Part shown: piece after piece, positions 1 to 7,577 of the stretch
Position numbering within the stretch: the stretch's first letter is position 1
Layout of the letters: the number at the start of each line of letters is the position of its first letter
Made by a program: the position numbers and the translations under genes
Notes under the pieces: model-generated
Told to the model about the DNA's origin: nothing
The model's database searches: none
Seen by the model: the letters and a program-made list of their open reading frames with translations, nothing else
DNA from: an uncultured Bacillota bacterium
GTDB lineage: Bacteria; Bacillota_I; Bacilli_A; Erysipelotrichales; Coprobacillaceae
Assembly: GCA_949290865.1 (NCBI GenBank)
Contig: CASETM010000100.1
Location: 1 to 64,000 of the forward strand
Length of the DNA stretch: 64,000 nt
Reading direction: 5' to 3'

Positions 1-7
1 CTTTCAT
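1..7 (-). CDS. 5' end of a gene leaving the left edge
   Basis: An ATG on the minus strand (complement of 5-7) is preceded, seven bases away, by a strong Shine-Dalgarno AAAGGAGG (complement of about 15-22). Only the first codons (Met-Lys) are inside the window, so no product can be named. A second ATG directly abuts the SD and is too close to be the start. The leader of about 130 bases contains a small hairpin (ACCACG/CGTGGT, about 99-120). Confidence 0.6.
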
Positions 8-135
8 TAGACATCCTCCTTTGATTTTATATTCAGCTGCCAGGCTAAATATATCTTATCATTGGAGGTTTTTATTCACAACGCTTAAGCTAAAATCTTA
101 CCACGCGCATAGCACGTGGTATTCACTTCGTTAAT

Positions 136-164
136 AAAAAAGAACAGTTGCTCTGTTCTTTTTA
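136..164 (-). terminator. terminator after the MBL-fold gene
   Basis: The arms AAAAAGAACAG and CTGTTCTTTTT with a short loop overlap the stop codon of the hydrolase gene. The T-run on either strand would support bidirectional termination. It separates this gene from the leader of the left-edge gene. Confidence 0.8.
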
Positions 165-785
165 AGCATGAAAGAATGGGTTGTTTTTCTGTTCTTCAAA
201 TAAAGTGGTGTTTTCGCCATGACCAGGATAAATCTGCAGATTGCTGGTCATACTGTATATTTTCTTTAATGTCTCTTTGGTATCTTCTACAGAAGATGTA
301 GGAAAGTCATATCTTCCAATAGAATTCTTAAATAAAACATCACCTGAAAAAGCAAGATCATAATCATCAAAAATAATAAAACATGAGCCTTTTGTATGTC
401 CTGGCAAATTCATAAAGGTTATTCTAAATTGACCTATATGCAGATGATCCTTAACTTTGCTGACTTGTGTTTTTATTTTAAGAGGATGATAATATGCTGA
501 TAAATTATACTGATCGTTATAAATCATTTCATAATCATTTTCGTGAATGTAAACCTGGCACTGATATTTTTCAACTAATTCATCAATCGCTCCAATATGA
601 TCAAAATGACCATGAGTCAATAAAATATATCTGATCTGCAGACCTTTATTGTCAAGATAATCAATCAGCTGTGATCCGTTTGCTCCGGGATCAATGATGA
701 TTGACTGATCCCTATTTTCAATAATATAGCAGTTTGCTGCCATCTGACCTAATGGCATTTTTGTAATTTTTAATTTTTCCATCAT
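162..785 (-). CDS. MBL-fold metallo-hydrolase (glyoxalase II-like)
   Basis: Single-domain metallo-beta-lactamase-fold hydrolase of 207 residues, probably cytoplasmic with two zinc ions. The metal motif is HGHFDH at residues 58-63. It is followed by the LPGHTKGS histidine, the SGD aspartate and a C-terminal YPGHGE histidine, so all expected ligands are present. This short form is the YqgX-like group often annotated as hydroxyacylglutathione hydrolase, but it lacks the C-terminal substrate domain of true glyoxalase II, so the substrate is unknown. Tandem ATGs at 785 and 782 leave the exact start open. It lies downstream of rpmG on the same strand but is separated from it by a hairpin. Confidence 0.85.
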   Translation of the reverse strand: MMEKLKITKMPLGQMAANCYIIENRDQSIIIDPGANGSQLIDYLDNKGLQIRYILLTHGHFDHIGAIDELVEKYQCQVYIHENDYEMIYNDQYNLSAYYHPLKIKTQVSKVKDHLHIGQFRITFMNLPGHTKGSCFIIFDDYDLAFSGDVLFKNSIGRYDFPTSSVEDTKETLKKIYSMTSNLQIYPGHGENTTLFEEQKNNPFFHA

Positions 786-804
786 AGTTTCCCATAAAAA
801 TAAA

Positions 805-829
805 AAATAAGCACATGCTTATTTTTTTT
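805..829 (-). terminator. terminator of rpmG
   Basis: The stem AAATAAGC/GCTTATTT with T-runs on both sides overlaps the rpmG stop codon. Read on the minus strand it ends in TTTTTTATTTTT. Confidence 0.7.
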
Positions 830-968
830 CTTTGTGTACAGTTTTTTTATTACATCTTGGACAATATTTATTGACTTCCATTCTATTTGGATGATTTCTT
901 TTATTTTTAGTGTTAATATAATTTTCTTCACCACATTCTGTACATTTTAAAATAATATTTTCTCTCAT
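819..968 (-). CDS. rpmG: 50S ribosomal protein L33
   Basis: A 49-codon reading frame typical in length and composition for bacterial L33, a small basic protein of the large ribosomal subunit. It starts MRENIILKC and carries two CxxC pairs (C9/C12 and C36/C39), so it is the zinc-ribbon (C+) form. The C-terminus is lysine-rich. The RBS is GGAGG about eight bases upstream (complement of 976-980). It stands alone, divergent from spoIIIAH. Many Firmicutes carry a second, cysteine-free L33 for zinc limitation; none is visible here. Confidence 0.95.
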   Translation of the reverse strand: MRENIILKCTECGEENYINTKNKRNHPNRMEVNKYCPRCNKKTVHKEKK

Positions 969-1154
969 GATTACACCTCCGCATCATTAAACTTTCTTTA
1001 GTATAATAACATATATAAAATACAATTACTAGTCTATTTTTTAATTTAACTTTGATTTTTCATGATATTTTTTCAAAAATATAATTTCATATATTGTCAA
1101 AAAAAATAGATGAATTCATTATCTTTTACAGTCATTTCATAATTTTTGCTGATC

Positions 1155-1190
1155 TTCATATACTGTTTTTAAAGGAGAACATGATATGAG
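1155..1190 (+). promoter_or_regulatory. spoIIIAH leader: sigma-E-like -10 pairing with the start codon
   Basis: CATATACT at 1157-1164 resembles a sigma-E -10 element (CATACAnT). It is followed by an SD (AAAGGAG, 1171-1177) and the start region. TTCATAT (1155-1161) can pair over seven positions with ATATGAG (1184-1190), which includes the start codon. The possible -35 (TCATAATT, 1137-1144) is spaced 12 bases, two short of the usual 14. This is a weaker instance of the layout seen at spoIIM and dpaA. Confidence 0.35.
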
Positions 1191-1650
1191 AAAACAAGCC
1201 ATAACTTTTTTATCATTATTTACACTCATACTGGTATTATCAATTTATTATCTGCTGGTACCACCGGTAGAAGAAGAAAATGTGACTGTTTCCAGTCAGC
1301 AGTCTTCAACAATTGATATTCTTCAAGAAGAACTTAACCAGAGCCATGAAAGCAGTATCAGTGAAAATAATGATGTGATTGCCTCAGCTAAATCCTCTCA
1401 GAAGGAAATCGATACCGCTTTGTCTTCTATTACCAAAACTAAGGAAATCATGAAAAAAGAACAGGAAATTGTCAGCTTGCTGAAAAAAAATGGCTATAAG
1501 GAATGTTATGTAGAAATAAGCGATTCTAATATCAAGGTCGTTGTCAATCTTAAAGATGGCACAAGTCAAGATGCAAACAAGATTATTAAAGCTATTCATC
1601 AGTATTTAAATGACAATTATGATATTGAAGTAAAATTTGTTACCGAGTAA
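1186..1650 (+). CDS. spoIIIAH: stage III sporulation protein AH-like
   Basis: In Bacillus SpoIIIAH is a mother-cell membrane protein that pairs with forespore SpoIIQ and joins the SpoIIIA channel across the intermembrane space. This 154-residue protein has one N-terminal transmembrane segment (about 7-25, VLSIYYLL as in Bacillus SpoIIIAH). A variable coiled, Ser/Glu-rich stretch follows. The C-terminal ring-building motif fold contains LLKKNGYKECYVEI...IKVVVNLKDG and ends near IEVKFVTE. The position before asp23-nusB matches Bacillus. The other spoIIIA genes (AA-AG) are not upstream: rpmG is there on the opposite strand, so this copy must have its own promoter. Confidence 0.8.
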   Translation: MRKQAITFLSLFTLILVLSIYYLLVPPVEEENVTVSSQQSSTIDILQEELNQSHESSISENNDVIASAKSSQKEIDTALSSITKTKEIMKKEQEIVSLLKKNGYKECYVEISDSNIKVVVNLKDGTSQDANKIIKAIHQYLNDNYDIEVKFVTE

Positions 1651-1707
1651 CTTGAATATTGAACCGATTTTTTATAGAATATAAGCAGATACAAAGGAGC
1701 AATGAAG

Positions 1708-2031
1708 ATGAGCAAAGAATATTATACAATAGAAAAAGGAAATAATTTAGGTGAACGTAACATTGGATCTTCAGTTTTTCAATCAATCGTTATGCATGTT
1801 ATTAATGAATTAGATGGCATTTCATGTGAAGGTGGAAAGAAAAACGCCGCAGAAATTACAATCAATGATAATAATCAGGTTTCTATTGATGTCGAAATCG
1901 TTGTTGATTATGGAAAAAATGTAAATAAAATCGTCAGCAAAGTTCAAAGTGAAATCATCAGTTCAATCTATCAGATGATTGGTTTTAGAAATGTAAAAGT
2001 CAATGTGAATGTAGACGGTATTAAATTTTAA
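1708..2031 (+). CDS. Asp23/Gls24 family envelope stress protein (YqhY-like)
   Basis: Cytoplasmic or membrane-associated protein of about 107 residues, of the Asp23 family. The conserved core is seen in NIGSSVFQSIVMHVINELDGI, the beta-strand VSIDVEIVVDYG and the C-terminal GFRNVKVNVNVDGI. The first ATG (1702) is only two bases from the SD AAAGGAG, so the ATG at 1708, eight bases away, is the likelier start. In Bacillus the equivalent gene (yqhY) sits between accC and nusB and is linked to control of fatty-acid synthesis; accBC are absent here. It probably shares a transcript with spoIIIAH and ends at the hairpin at 2030. Confidence 0.85.
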   Translation: MSKEYYTIEKGNNLGERNIGSSVFQSIVMHVINELDGISCEGGKKNAAEITINDNNQVSIDVEIVVDYGKNVNKIVSKVQSEIISSIYQMIGFRNVKVNVNVDGIKF

Positions 2032-2057
2032 GGGGTTGCCTGGCAATTCCTTTTTAT
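2030..2057 (+). terminator. terminator after the asp23-like gene
   Basis: Hairpin AAGGGGTTGC/GCAATTCCTT (with G-U pairs) followed by TTTTTATTT, starting at the stop codon. Confidence 0.8.
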
Positions 2058-2070
2058 TTGGGTATGTATT

Positions 2071-2100
2071 GTTTTCAATGAACGGAAATTATGGTAAAAT
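2071..2100 (+). promoter_or_regulatory. extended -10 promoter of the nusB operon
   Basis: TATGGTAAAAT carries a TGn-extended -10 box (TAAAAT, about 2095-2100). A weak -35 (TTTTCA) lies 17 bases upstream. The same ATATGGTAAAATGA pattern precedes dinB. It follows the terminator at 2030, so nusB probably heads the next transcription unit. Confidence 0.5.
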
Positions 2101-2127
2101 ATTTGTGTATTTTTGAAAGGTGATTAT

Positions 2128-2526
2128 ATGAAAAAAGTAAGAAAAAAACTTATCAGAGAAAAAGCAGTTATTGCAATCTATCAGTATTTATTAACAAATT
2201 GTACAACTGACGAAATAGAAGCATATTTGACCGCATATTATGCACCTCGTATGGATGAAGATGAAGTGCAGTTATGCAAGCAGCTGGTTCTGGATGTTAT
2301 TGAACATAAAGAACTGCATTGTCAGACAATCACAGATAAACTAAAAAAAGGATGGACCATAGAACGTCTACCTTTAATGAATCAGGCTATTCTTCTGGTA
2401 TCTTTAGAAGATATTGCGACAACACCAAAAGAAATCGTTGTCAATGAAGCAATCGAACTCACAAAAAAATATTGTGATCATGACGACTATAAATTTATTA
2501 ATGGAGTTTTGAGTACAATTGGATAA
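2128..2526 (+). CDS. nusB: transcription antitermination factor NusB
   Basis: NusB binds boxA RNA with S10 (NusE) and supports antitermination and processing of rRNA. This is 132 residues, helical and of normal length. The hallmark C-terminal part is present: WTIERLPLMNQAILLVSLEDI, then PKEIVVNEAIELTKKYCDHDDYKFINGVL. The ATG at 2128 has the SD GAAAGGTG at proper spacing; a TTG at 2113 in the same frame has none. Its last codons overlap the TTG start of xseA by eight bases, indicating translational coupling. folD, which separates these genes in Bacillus, is missing. Confidence 0.95.
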   Translation: MKKVRKKLIREKAVIAIYQYLLTNCTTDEIEAYLTAYYAPRMDEDEVQLCKQLVLDVIEHKELHCQTITDKLKKGWTIERLPLMNQAILLVSLEDIATTPKEIVVNEAIELTKKYCDHDDYKFINGVLSTIG

Positions 2527-3850
2527 AAGATATCTGACTGTTTCAGCATTAAATCGATATATCAAAACAAAAATAGATAATGATATTCAGCTGCAGAACA
2601 TCCTTATCAAAGGAGAAATATCCAATCTGAAAAGACACAGTTCTCAACATATTTACTTCACATTAAAAGATGACCAGGCACGAATCAGTGCGGTAATGTT
2701 TGCATCTCATGCCAGAAAGCTCAATTTTGATGTGAAAGATGGGGACAAAGTCCTCATCGAAGCGAGTGTTTCAGTGTACATGGTTACTGGAACATATCAG
2801 CTTTATGTCAATAAAATGGAACCTGATGGTATTGGCAATCTATTTTTGAAATATGAACAGTTAAAAAAGAAATTGTCTGATGAAGGTCTTTTTGATCAGA
2901 AATATAAAAAGGAAATTCCTAAATATCCTGGAAAAATAGCAGTTTTGACAGCTTATCCCAGTGCCGCATTAATGGATATCATGAGAACAGTTAAAATGCG
3001 TTTTCCTGTTACAAGAGTGGTTGTTTTTCCGATTCCCGTACAAGGGAAAGATGCCTATATAAAGATTGCTGATACTTTAAAGTTTGTCGATACTTTAAAA
3101 TTTAATACGATCATTATTGCCCGTGGTGGCGGATCACTGGAAGATCTCTGGAATTTTAACGAAGAACTGTTAGCTCGGACCATTTTTCACTGTCAAACAC
3201 CTGTTATCAGTGGTGTTGGTCATGAAATAGATTTTACCATCTGCGATTTTGTCAGTGATTACCGCGGTGCCACACCTACAGCAGCTGCCATCAAAGCCAC
3301 ACCTGATCTTCAGGAAATGATGATTCAGCTGAACCAGCAGCAATCTCTGCTGGTCGGTCATATGAAACATCTGCTAGAAAATAACAGAAATGCCTTGAAA
3401 CAGATTCAATCCTTTTATCTTTTCAGAAGTCCTGAAAAACTGTATACTGATTATCTGCAGCAGCTCTCATTCCTTCAGGAAAAACTGCAGCATAATTTTA
3501 CTAATTCAATGCAGAAAAAAAGATCTGAATTTCAGAATTACCAGTATATTCTATCATCAAAAAATCAGCTGTTTATCAATCAGCTTTATAATAAGATTGA
3601 TCATCAGACATTCCTATTAGATAACAGTTTTAAAAACAAATATCGCTATTATCAGGACAGAATTTCTTATCTGATATCTAAACTCAATGCTTTGAGTCCA
3701 TTAAAAACATTGGAAAGAGGATATGCGATTGTCTATAAAGACAAGATACCAGTATCAAGTGTAAAAGCATTCAAAGAAAATGACGAAATTACTGTTCAGA
3801 TGAAAGATGGTTCTTTCAGTGCAATCATAAAGGAGCAAAACAATGGATAA
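2519..3850 (+). CDS. xseA: exodeoxyribonuclease VII large subunit
   Basis: Catalytic subunit of ExoVII, which degrades single-stranded DNA in both directions. Of 443 residues, the first 100 form the OB-fold (GEISNLKRHSSQHIYFTLKD). The catalytic core has the RGGGS motif (ARGGGSLEDLWNFNEE) and GVGHEIDFTICDFVSDYRGATPTAAA. A long coiled-coil region follows, ending in the conserved LERGYAIV. The start is TTG, overlapping the nusB stop; no in-frame ATG fits. Its 3' end overlaps xseB by eight bases, so both subunits are coupled. Confidence 0.95.
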   Translation: MDKRYLTVSALNRYIKTKIDNDIQLQNILIKGEISNLKRHSSQHIYFTLKDDQARISAVMFASHARKLNFDVKDGDKVLIEASVSVYMVTGTYQLYVNKMEPDGIGNLFLKYEQLKKKLSDEGLFDQKYKKEIPKYPGKIAVLTAYPSAALMDIMRTVKMRFPVTRVVVFPIPVQGKDAYIKIADTLKFVDTLKFNTIIIARGGGSLEDLWNFNEELLARTIFHCQTPVISGVGHEIDFTICDFVSDYRGATPTAAAIKATPDLQEMMIQLNQQQSLLVGHMKHLLENNRNALKQIQSFYLFRSPEKLYTDYLQQLSFLQEKLQHNFTNSMQKKRSEFQNYQYILSSKNQLFINQLYNKIDHQTFLLDNSFKNKYRYYQDRISYLISKLNALSPLKTLERGYAIVYKDKIPVSSVKAFKENDEITVQMKDGSFSAIIKEQNNG

Positions 3851-4058
3851 ATTAACATTTGAACAAGCTATGAAAAGATTAGAAGAAATTGTTAAGTTAC
3901 TGGAAGACAGTTCGACTTCACTTGACACAAGTGTTGAACTGTTTCAGGAAGGTATTCAGTTATCAAAATACTGTTCAGATAAACTGAATGATGTTGAAGA
4001 CAAAGTTGCCAAAATCTTTGTTAACGGTGAACTAAAAGATTTTAATATAGAGGAATGA
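3843..4058 (+). CDS. xseB: exodeoxyribonuclease VII small subunit
   Basis: Small helical subunit (71 residues) that binds the coiled coil of XseA in the ExoVII complex. It carries the family signature TFEQAMKRLEEIVKLLEDSSTSLDTSVELFQEG. The SD AAAGGAG lies inside the end of xseA, and its stop overlaps the region of the next gene's start. Length and motif are normal. Confidence 0.95.
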   Translation: MDKLTFEQAMKRLEEIVKLLEDSSTSLDTSVELFQEGIQLSKYCSDKLNDVEDKVAKIFVNGELKDFNIEE

Positions 4059-4060
4059 TT

Positions 4061-4909
4061 ATGGATAAACTGATATTAGAAATCAATAAAAGATTAAACA
4101 GTATATTAGATGACTATCCTGACAGTACAGTCAAGGATGCTATGCTTTATTCTCTTAATGCCGGAGGAAAAAGAATAAGGCCAGTCATGATGTTGCAGGT
4201 GATTCGCAGTTATCAGCAGGATTATCATCCATATATTGATGTTGCCTGTGCTTTAGAAATGATCCACACTTATTCGCTGATCCATGATGATCTGCCTGGA
4301 ATGGATAATGACGATCTTAGAAGAGGAAGACCAACCTGCCATCGACAATACGATGAAGCTACAGCTATTCTGGCCGGTGATGGGTTGTTGAATGAAGCTG
4401 TCAATATCATTATTCGTGCTCATCTTGAAGACAAGATGACTATTGACCTGATTTCCTGCCTGTATCGTTCCAGTGGTATTGACGGTATGATATATGGACA
4501 GGAACTTGATATTCAAAATGAAAACAGTTCAATCGATACTGATACTTTGCAGAAAATCCACAAATACAAAACTGGCAAACTTTTGTCCTGCGCATTGATG
4601 ATGGGGGCAATTATTGCTCAGCGTGATGATATCGAAATATGGGAAGAAATTGGCTATAAAATTGGTCTGGCATTTCAGATACAGGATGATATACTGGATG
4701 TAACTGGAACAACCGAACAGCTTGGTAAACCTGCTGGCAGTGATGAAAGCAATCATAAAACAACTTATGTTCATCTATTGGGGATAGAAAAATCACAGCA
4801 GCTTGCTGATCAGTTATTTAATGAAGCTGTTGAATTGCTTTATTCATTAAAAATCAACCATGGTTTACTGCTGGAAATCATCGAAAATATAAGGAAAAGA
4901 GTGAGTTAA
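4061..4909 (+). CDS. ispA: farnesyl diphosphate synthase (polyprenyl synthetase)
   Basis: Condenses IPP with DMAPP/GPP to C15 farnesyl diphosphate, the precursor of undecaprenyl carriers. About 282 residues. The first aspartate-rich motif is HDDLPGMDNDDLRRG, an extended DDxxxxD as in bacterial type II FPPS. The second is QIQDDILDVTG. GGKRIRP at the IPP site is also present. Two ATGs compete: 4055 overlaps the xseB stop, while 4061 is seven bases from AGAGG and is preferred. It abuts dxs, giving two isoprenoid steps in one operon. Confidence 0.93.
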   Translation: MDKLILEINKRLNSILDDYPDSTVKDAMLYSLNAGGKRIRPVMMLQVIRSYQQDYHPYIDVACALEMIHTYSLIHDDLPGMDNDDLRRGRPTCHRQYDEATAILAGDGLLNEAVNIIIRAHLEDKMTIDLISCLYRSSGIDGMIYGQELDIQNENSSIDTDTLQKIHKYKTGKLLSCALMMGAIIAQRDDIEIWEEIGYKIGLAFQIQDDILDVTGTTEQLGKPAGSDESNHKTTYVHLLGIEKSQQLADQLFNEAVELLYSLKINHGLLLEIIENIRKRVS

Positions 4910-6787
4910 TTGGATTTAAGAAAAATAAAAGATCCTTCATTTTTAAAGGGTCTTAATAATGAACAATTAAATAAATTAGCTTTAGATATTAGAAAATTTC
5001 TTTTAATGAATATTTCAAAAACAGGTGGACATCTCTCCAGTAATCTGGGAATCGTCGAATTAACAATTGCTTTGCACTATGTTTTTCAATCTCCACAGGA
5101 TAAAATATTTTTTGATGTGGGTCATCAGGCTTATGTACATAAAATCTTAACCGGACGTGCCAAATACTTTCCTTCATTAAGAAAATATAATGGCCTCTCA
5201 GGATTTCAAAAGAAAAGTGAAAGTATTCATGATGTCTGGGAAGCCGGTCATTCATCAACTGCTCTTTCTGCAGCAACAGCGATGGCTATTGCCAGAGATC
5301 TGGATCATCAAAAATTTGATATCGTCCCTGTTGTTGGTGACGGTGCCATCGTCAGTGGTGAATCTTTAGAAGCATTGAATCACCTGGGATCACTGAAAAA
5401 CAAGGTTATCATCATTTTAAATGACAATCAGATGTCAATCAGCAAAAGTATTGGCGGATTTAATAATTTTTTAAAGGATGTTCGTATTTCTAATACTTAC
5501 AATCGTATGAAAAATGATTATAAGAACATGCTTTCTAAAAGAAAATATGGTAATAAGATTTATCATGCTACAAAGAATGTTAAAGACTTTGTAAAACGTG
5601 GGCTGATCAATGACACGATTTTTGAAAATTTTGGTTTAGATTATTTAGGACCGGTTGATGGTCATAATATTGAAGAACTGATTCGTGTTTTGAATCTGGC
5701 AAAAGATAATAAAAAAAGTGTAGTTGTTCATGTTGTAACAAAAAAAGGAAAAGGATACAGCTATGCTGAAAATGATACAACTGGCAAGTGGCATGGCATT
5801 GAATCGTTTCATCTCAAAGATGGATCAATAAAAGCACCAAAGAATTTACCAAGCTGGTCAGCGGTCGTATCTAATCACGTTGAAAAATGGATGAAAAAAG
5901 ACAAAGATATTGTAGCTGTAACACCTGCCATGATCTATGGCTCTGCCATGAACAATATATTTCATCATTTCCCTGATCGTTCTTTCGACGTTGGAATTGC
6001 TGAAGAACATGCTCTGACATTTACAGCTGCACTTTCTCTATCACACAAGAAACCATTTATTTCAGTTTATTCATCATTCCTGCAAAGAGCCTATGATCAG
6101 ATCGTACATGATATTTCTCGTATGAATCTGCCTTGTTTATGCAGTATTGATCGCGCTGGTATCGTCGGTAGTGATGGGCCAACTCACCATGGTGTTTTTG
6201 ATTTATCTTTCATGAATGCTATTCCAAATATTGTCTACTTTGCTCCAAAAGATGCTGTTGAACTGAAAAAGTTTATTAATACTGCCTTTTTGAATTTTCA
6301 GGCACCTTATTTTGTTCGTATTCCTCGTGGCTTTATCGAAGATAGTGATACCGGCATGGAAGACACACTGGAAATAGGAACCTGGGAAACTGTTTTGAAT
6401 AAAGATGATTTTGATATGACGATCATTACTTATGGCGAAAATGTTTCTATCATTGAAAAAATGATTATCTGTGAACAGTTGAAAATCCGTCTTGTCAATG
6501 CAAGATTTATTAAACCTTTCGATAAACAGATGATTAAAAATATCTTTCAGAATGATGACAAACCTGTCCTCGTTTATGAAACCGATCTTAAAGCAGGTTC
6601 ATTAGGAAGCTATATACTGGAGTACTGTAACAAAATACATATTCTGAGAAGTTTTGAGCATATTGCTATTGAAGATCATTTTTCAATACAGGGAAGCAAA
6701 GAAGAAATATATAAAGATGAAAATATTGATGCAGGCAGTGTCTTAAATAAATGTAAGGAGCTAATGAATGGAAAAAAAGCGTATTGA
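4910..6787 (+). CDS. dxs: 1-deoxy-D-xylulose-5-phosphate synthase
   Basis: First enzyme of the MEP isoprenoid pathway: thiamine-diphosphate-dependent condensation of pyruvate with glyceraldehyde-3-phosphate. It has 625 residues in three transketolase-like domains. HLSSNLGIVELTIALHYVF is at the N-terminus. The TPP/Mg motif is GDGAIVSGESLEALNHLG...NDNQMSIS. The catalytic glutamate is in GIAEEHAL. The C-terminal domain contains TYGENVSIIEKM. The start is TTG immediately after the ispA stop, with AAGGA about 14 bases upstream. The 3' end overlaps tlyA by 20 bases. Confidence 0.95.
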   Translation: MDLRKIKDPSFLKGLNNEQLNKLALDIRKFLLMNISKTGGHLSSNLGIVELTIALHYVFQSPQDKIFFDVGHQAYVHKILTGRAKYFPSLRKYNGLSGFQKKSESIHDVWEAGHSSTALSAATAMAIARDLDHQKFDIVPVVGDGAIVSGESLEALNHLGSLKNKVIIILNDNQMSISKSIGGFNNFLKDVRISNTYNRMKNDYKNMLSKRKYGNKIYHATKNVKDFVKRGLINDTIFENFGLDYLGPVDGHNIEELIRVLNLAKDNKKSVVVHVVTKKGKGYSYAENDTTGKWHGIESFHLKDGSIKAPKNLPSWSAVVSNHVEKWMKKDKDIVAVTPAMIYGSAMNNIFHHFPDRSFDVGIAEEHALTFTAALSLSHKKPFISVYSSFLQRAYDQIVHDISRMNLPCLCSIDRAGIVGSDGPTHHGVFDLSFMNAIPNIVYFAPKDAVELKKFINTAFLNFQAPYFVRIPRGFIEDSDTGMEDTLEIGTWETVLNKDDFDMTIITYGENVSIIEKMIICEQLKIRLVNARFIKPFDKQMIKNIFQNDDKPVLVYETDLKAGSLGSYILEYCNKIHILRSFEHIAIEDHFSIQGSKEEIYKDENIDAGSVLNKCKELMNGKKAY

Positions 6788-7568
6788 TATTTTATTGGTT
6801 GAACAGGGATTCTTTGATTCCAGAGAAAAAGCAAAAAGGGCCATTATGGCCGGTCTGGTCCATGATGATCATGATAGAATTGATAAACCAGGAACAAAGA
6901 TTCCTGTTGACACTCATCTGTATGTCAAAGGCAATGTCATGCCTTATGTTTCTCGTGGGGGACTGAAACTTGAAAAAGCTATCAAGATTTTTCATATAGA
7001 TCTGAAAGACAAAGTCATGGTTGATATTGGTTCTTCAACAGGAGGATTTACCGACTGTGCATTACAGAATGGTGCAAAAATGGTTTATGCTGTTGATGTT
7101 GGAACCAATCAGCTGGTATGGAAACTGAGAAATGATCCCCGTGTGATCGTAAAGGAAAAGACCAATTTCCGCTATGCTACAAAACAGCTGTTTGAATATG
7201 AACTGCCGACCATTGCAACCATTGATGTATCGTTTATCTCATTGCAGCTTATTTTTGCTGCCTTAAAGAATATTCTCAGCGAAGGTAATGAGATTATCGC
7301 TTTGATTAAACCACAGTTTGAAGCTGGAAAAGAAGAAGTCGGTAAAAATGGAATCATCAAAGATCAGAAGGTTCATGTTCAAGTTATTGAAAAAGTATTA
7401 AAATATGCTGATGAATGTCATTTTGCTTTAAGTGGTCTATCTTTTTCACCAATTACCGGTGGAGAAGGAAATATTGAGTTTTTAGCTTATTTTACCGTTG
7501 GTGATATCAGTCATCCTGTTGATATTCAATCAGTTGTAGAAGAAGCACATTTGTGTTTTAAAGGATAG
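6768..7568 (+). CDS. tlyA: TlyA-family rRNA 2'-O-methyltransferase
   Basis: Fusion of an N-terminal S4 RNA-binding domain (about 1-60: RIDILLVEQGFFDSREKAKRAIMAG) with an FtsJ/RrmJ-type methyltransferase. The SAM site is DIGSSTGGFTDC. IDVSFISL and IKPQFEAG follow. TlyA proteins 2'-O-methylate 23S (and in some species 16S) rRNA and are often mislabelled hemolysins. It has 266 residues and overlaps dxs by 20 bases. In Bacillus (yqxC) the arginine repressor gene ahrC/argR separates it from recN; here recN follows directly. Confidence 0.92.
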   Translation: MEKKRIDILLVEQGFFDSREKAKRAIMAGLVHDDHDRIDKPGTKIPVDTHLYVKGNVMPYVSRGGLKLEKAIKIFHIDLKDKVMVDIGSSTGGFTDCALQNGAKMVYAVDVGTNQLVWKLRNDPRVIVKEKTNFRYATKQLFEYELPTIATIDVSFISLQLIFAALKNILSEGNEIIALIKPQFEAGKEEVGKNGIIKDQKVHVQVIEKVLKYADECHFALSGLSFSPITGGEGNIEFLAYFTVGDISHPVDIQSVVEEAHLCFKG

Positions 7569-7577
7569 GTGATATTT

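Noticed and set aside
30-60. GCTGCCAGGC resembling the 3' end of 5S rRNA
   Set aside because: The bases before it do not match the 5S helix sequence, and an SD and start codon of the minus-strand gene lie there.
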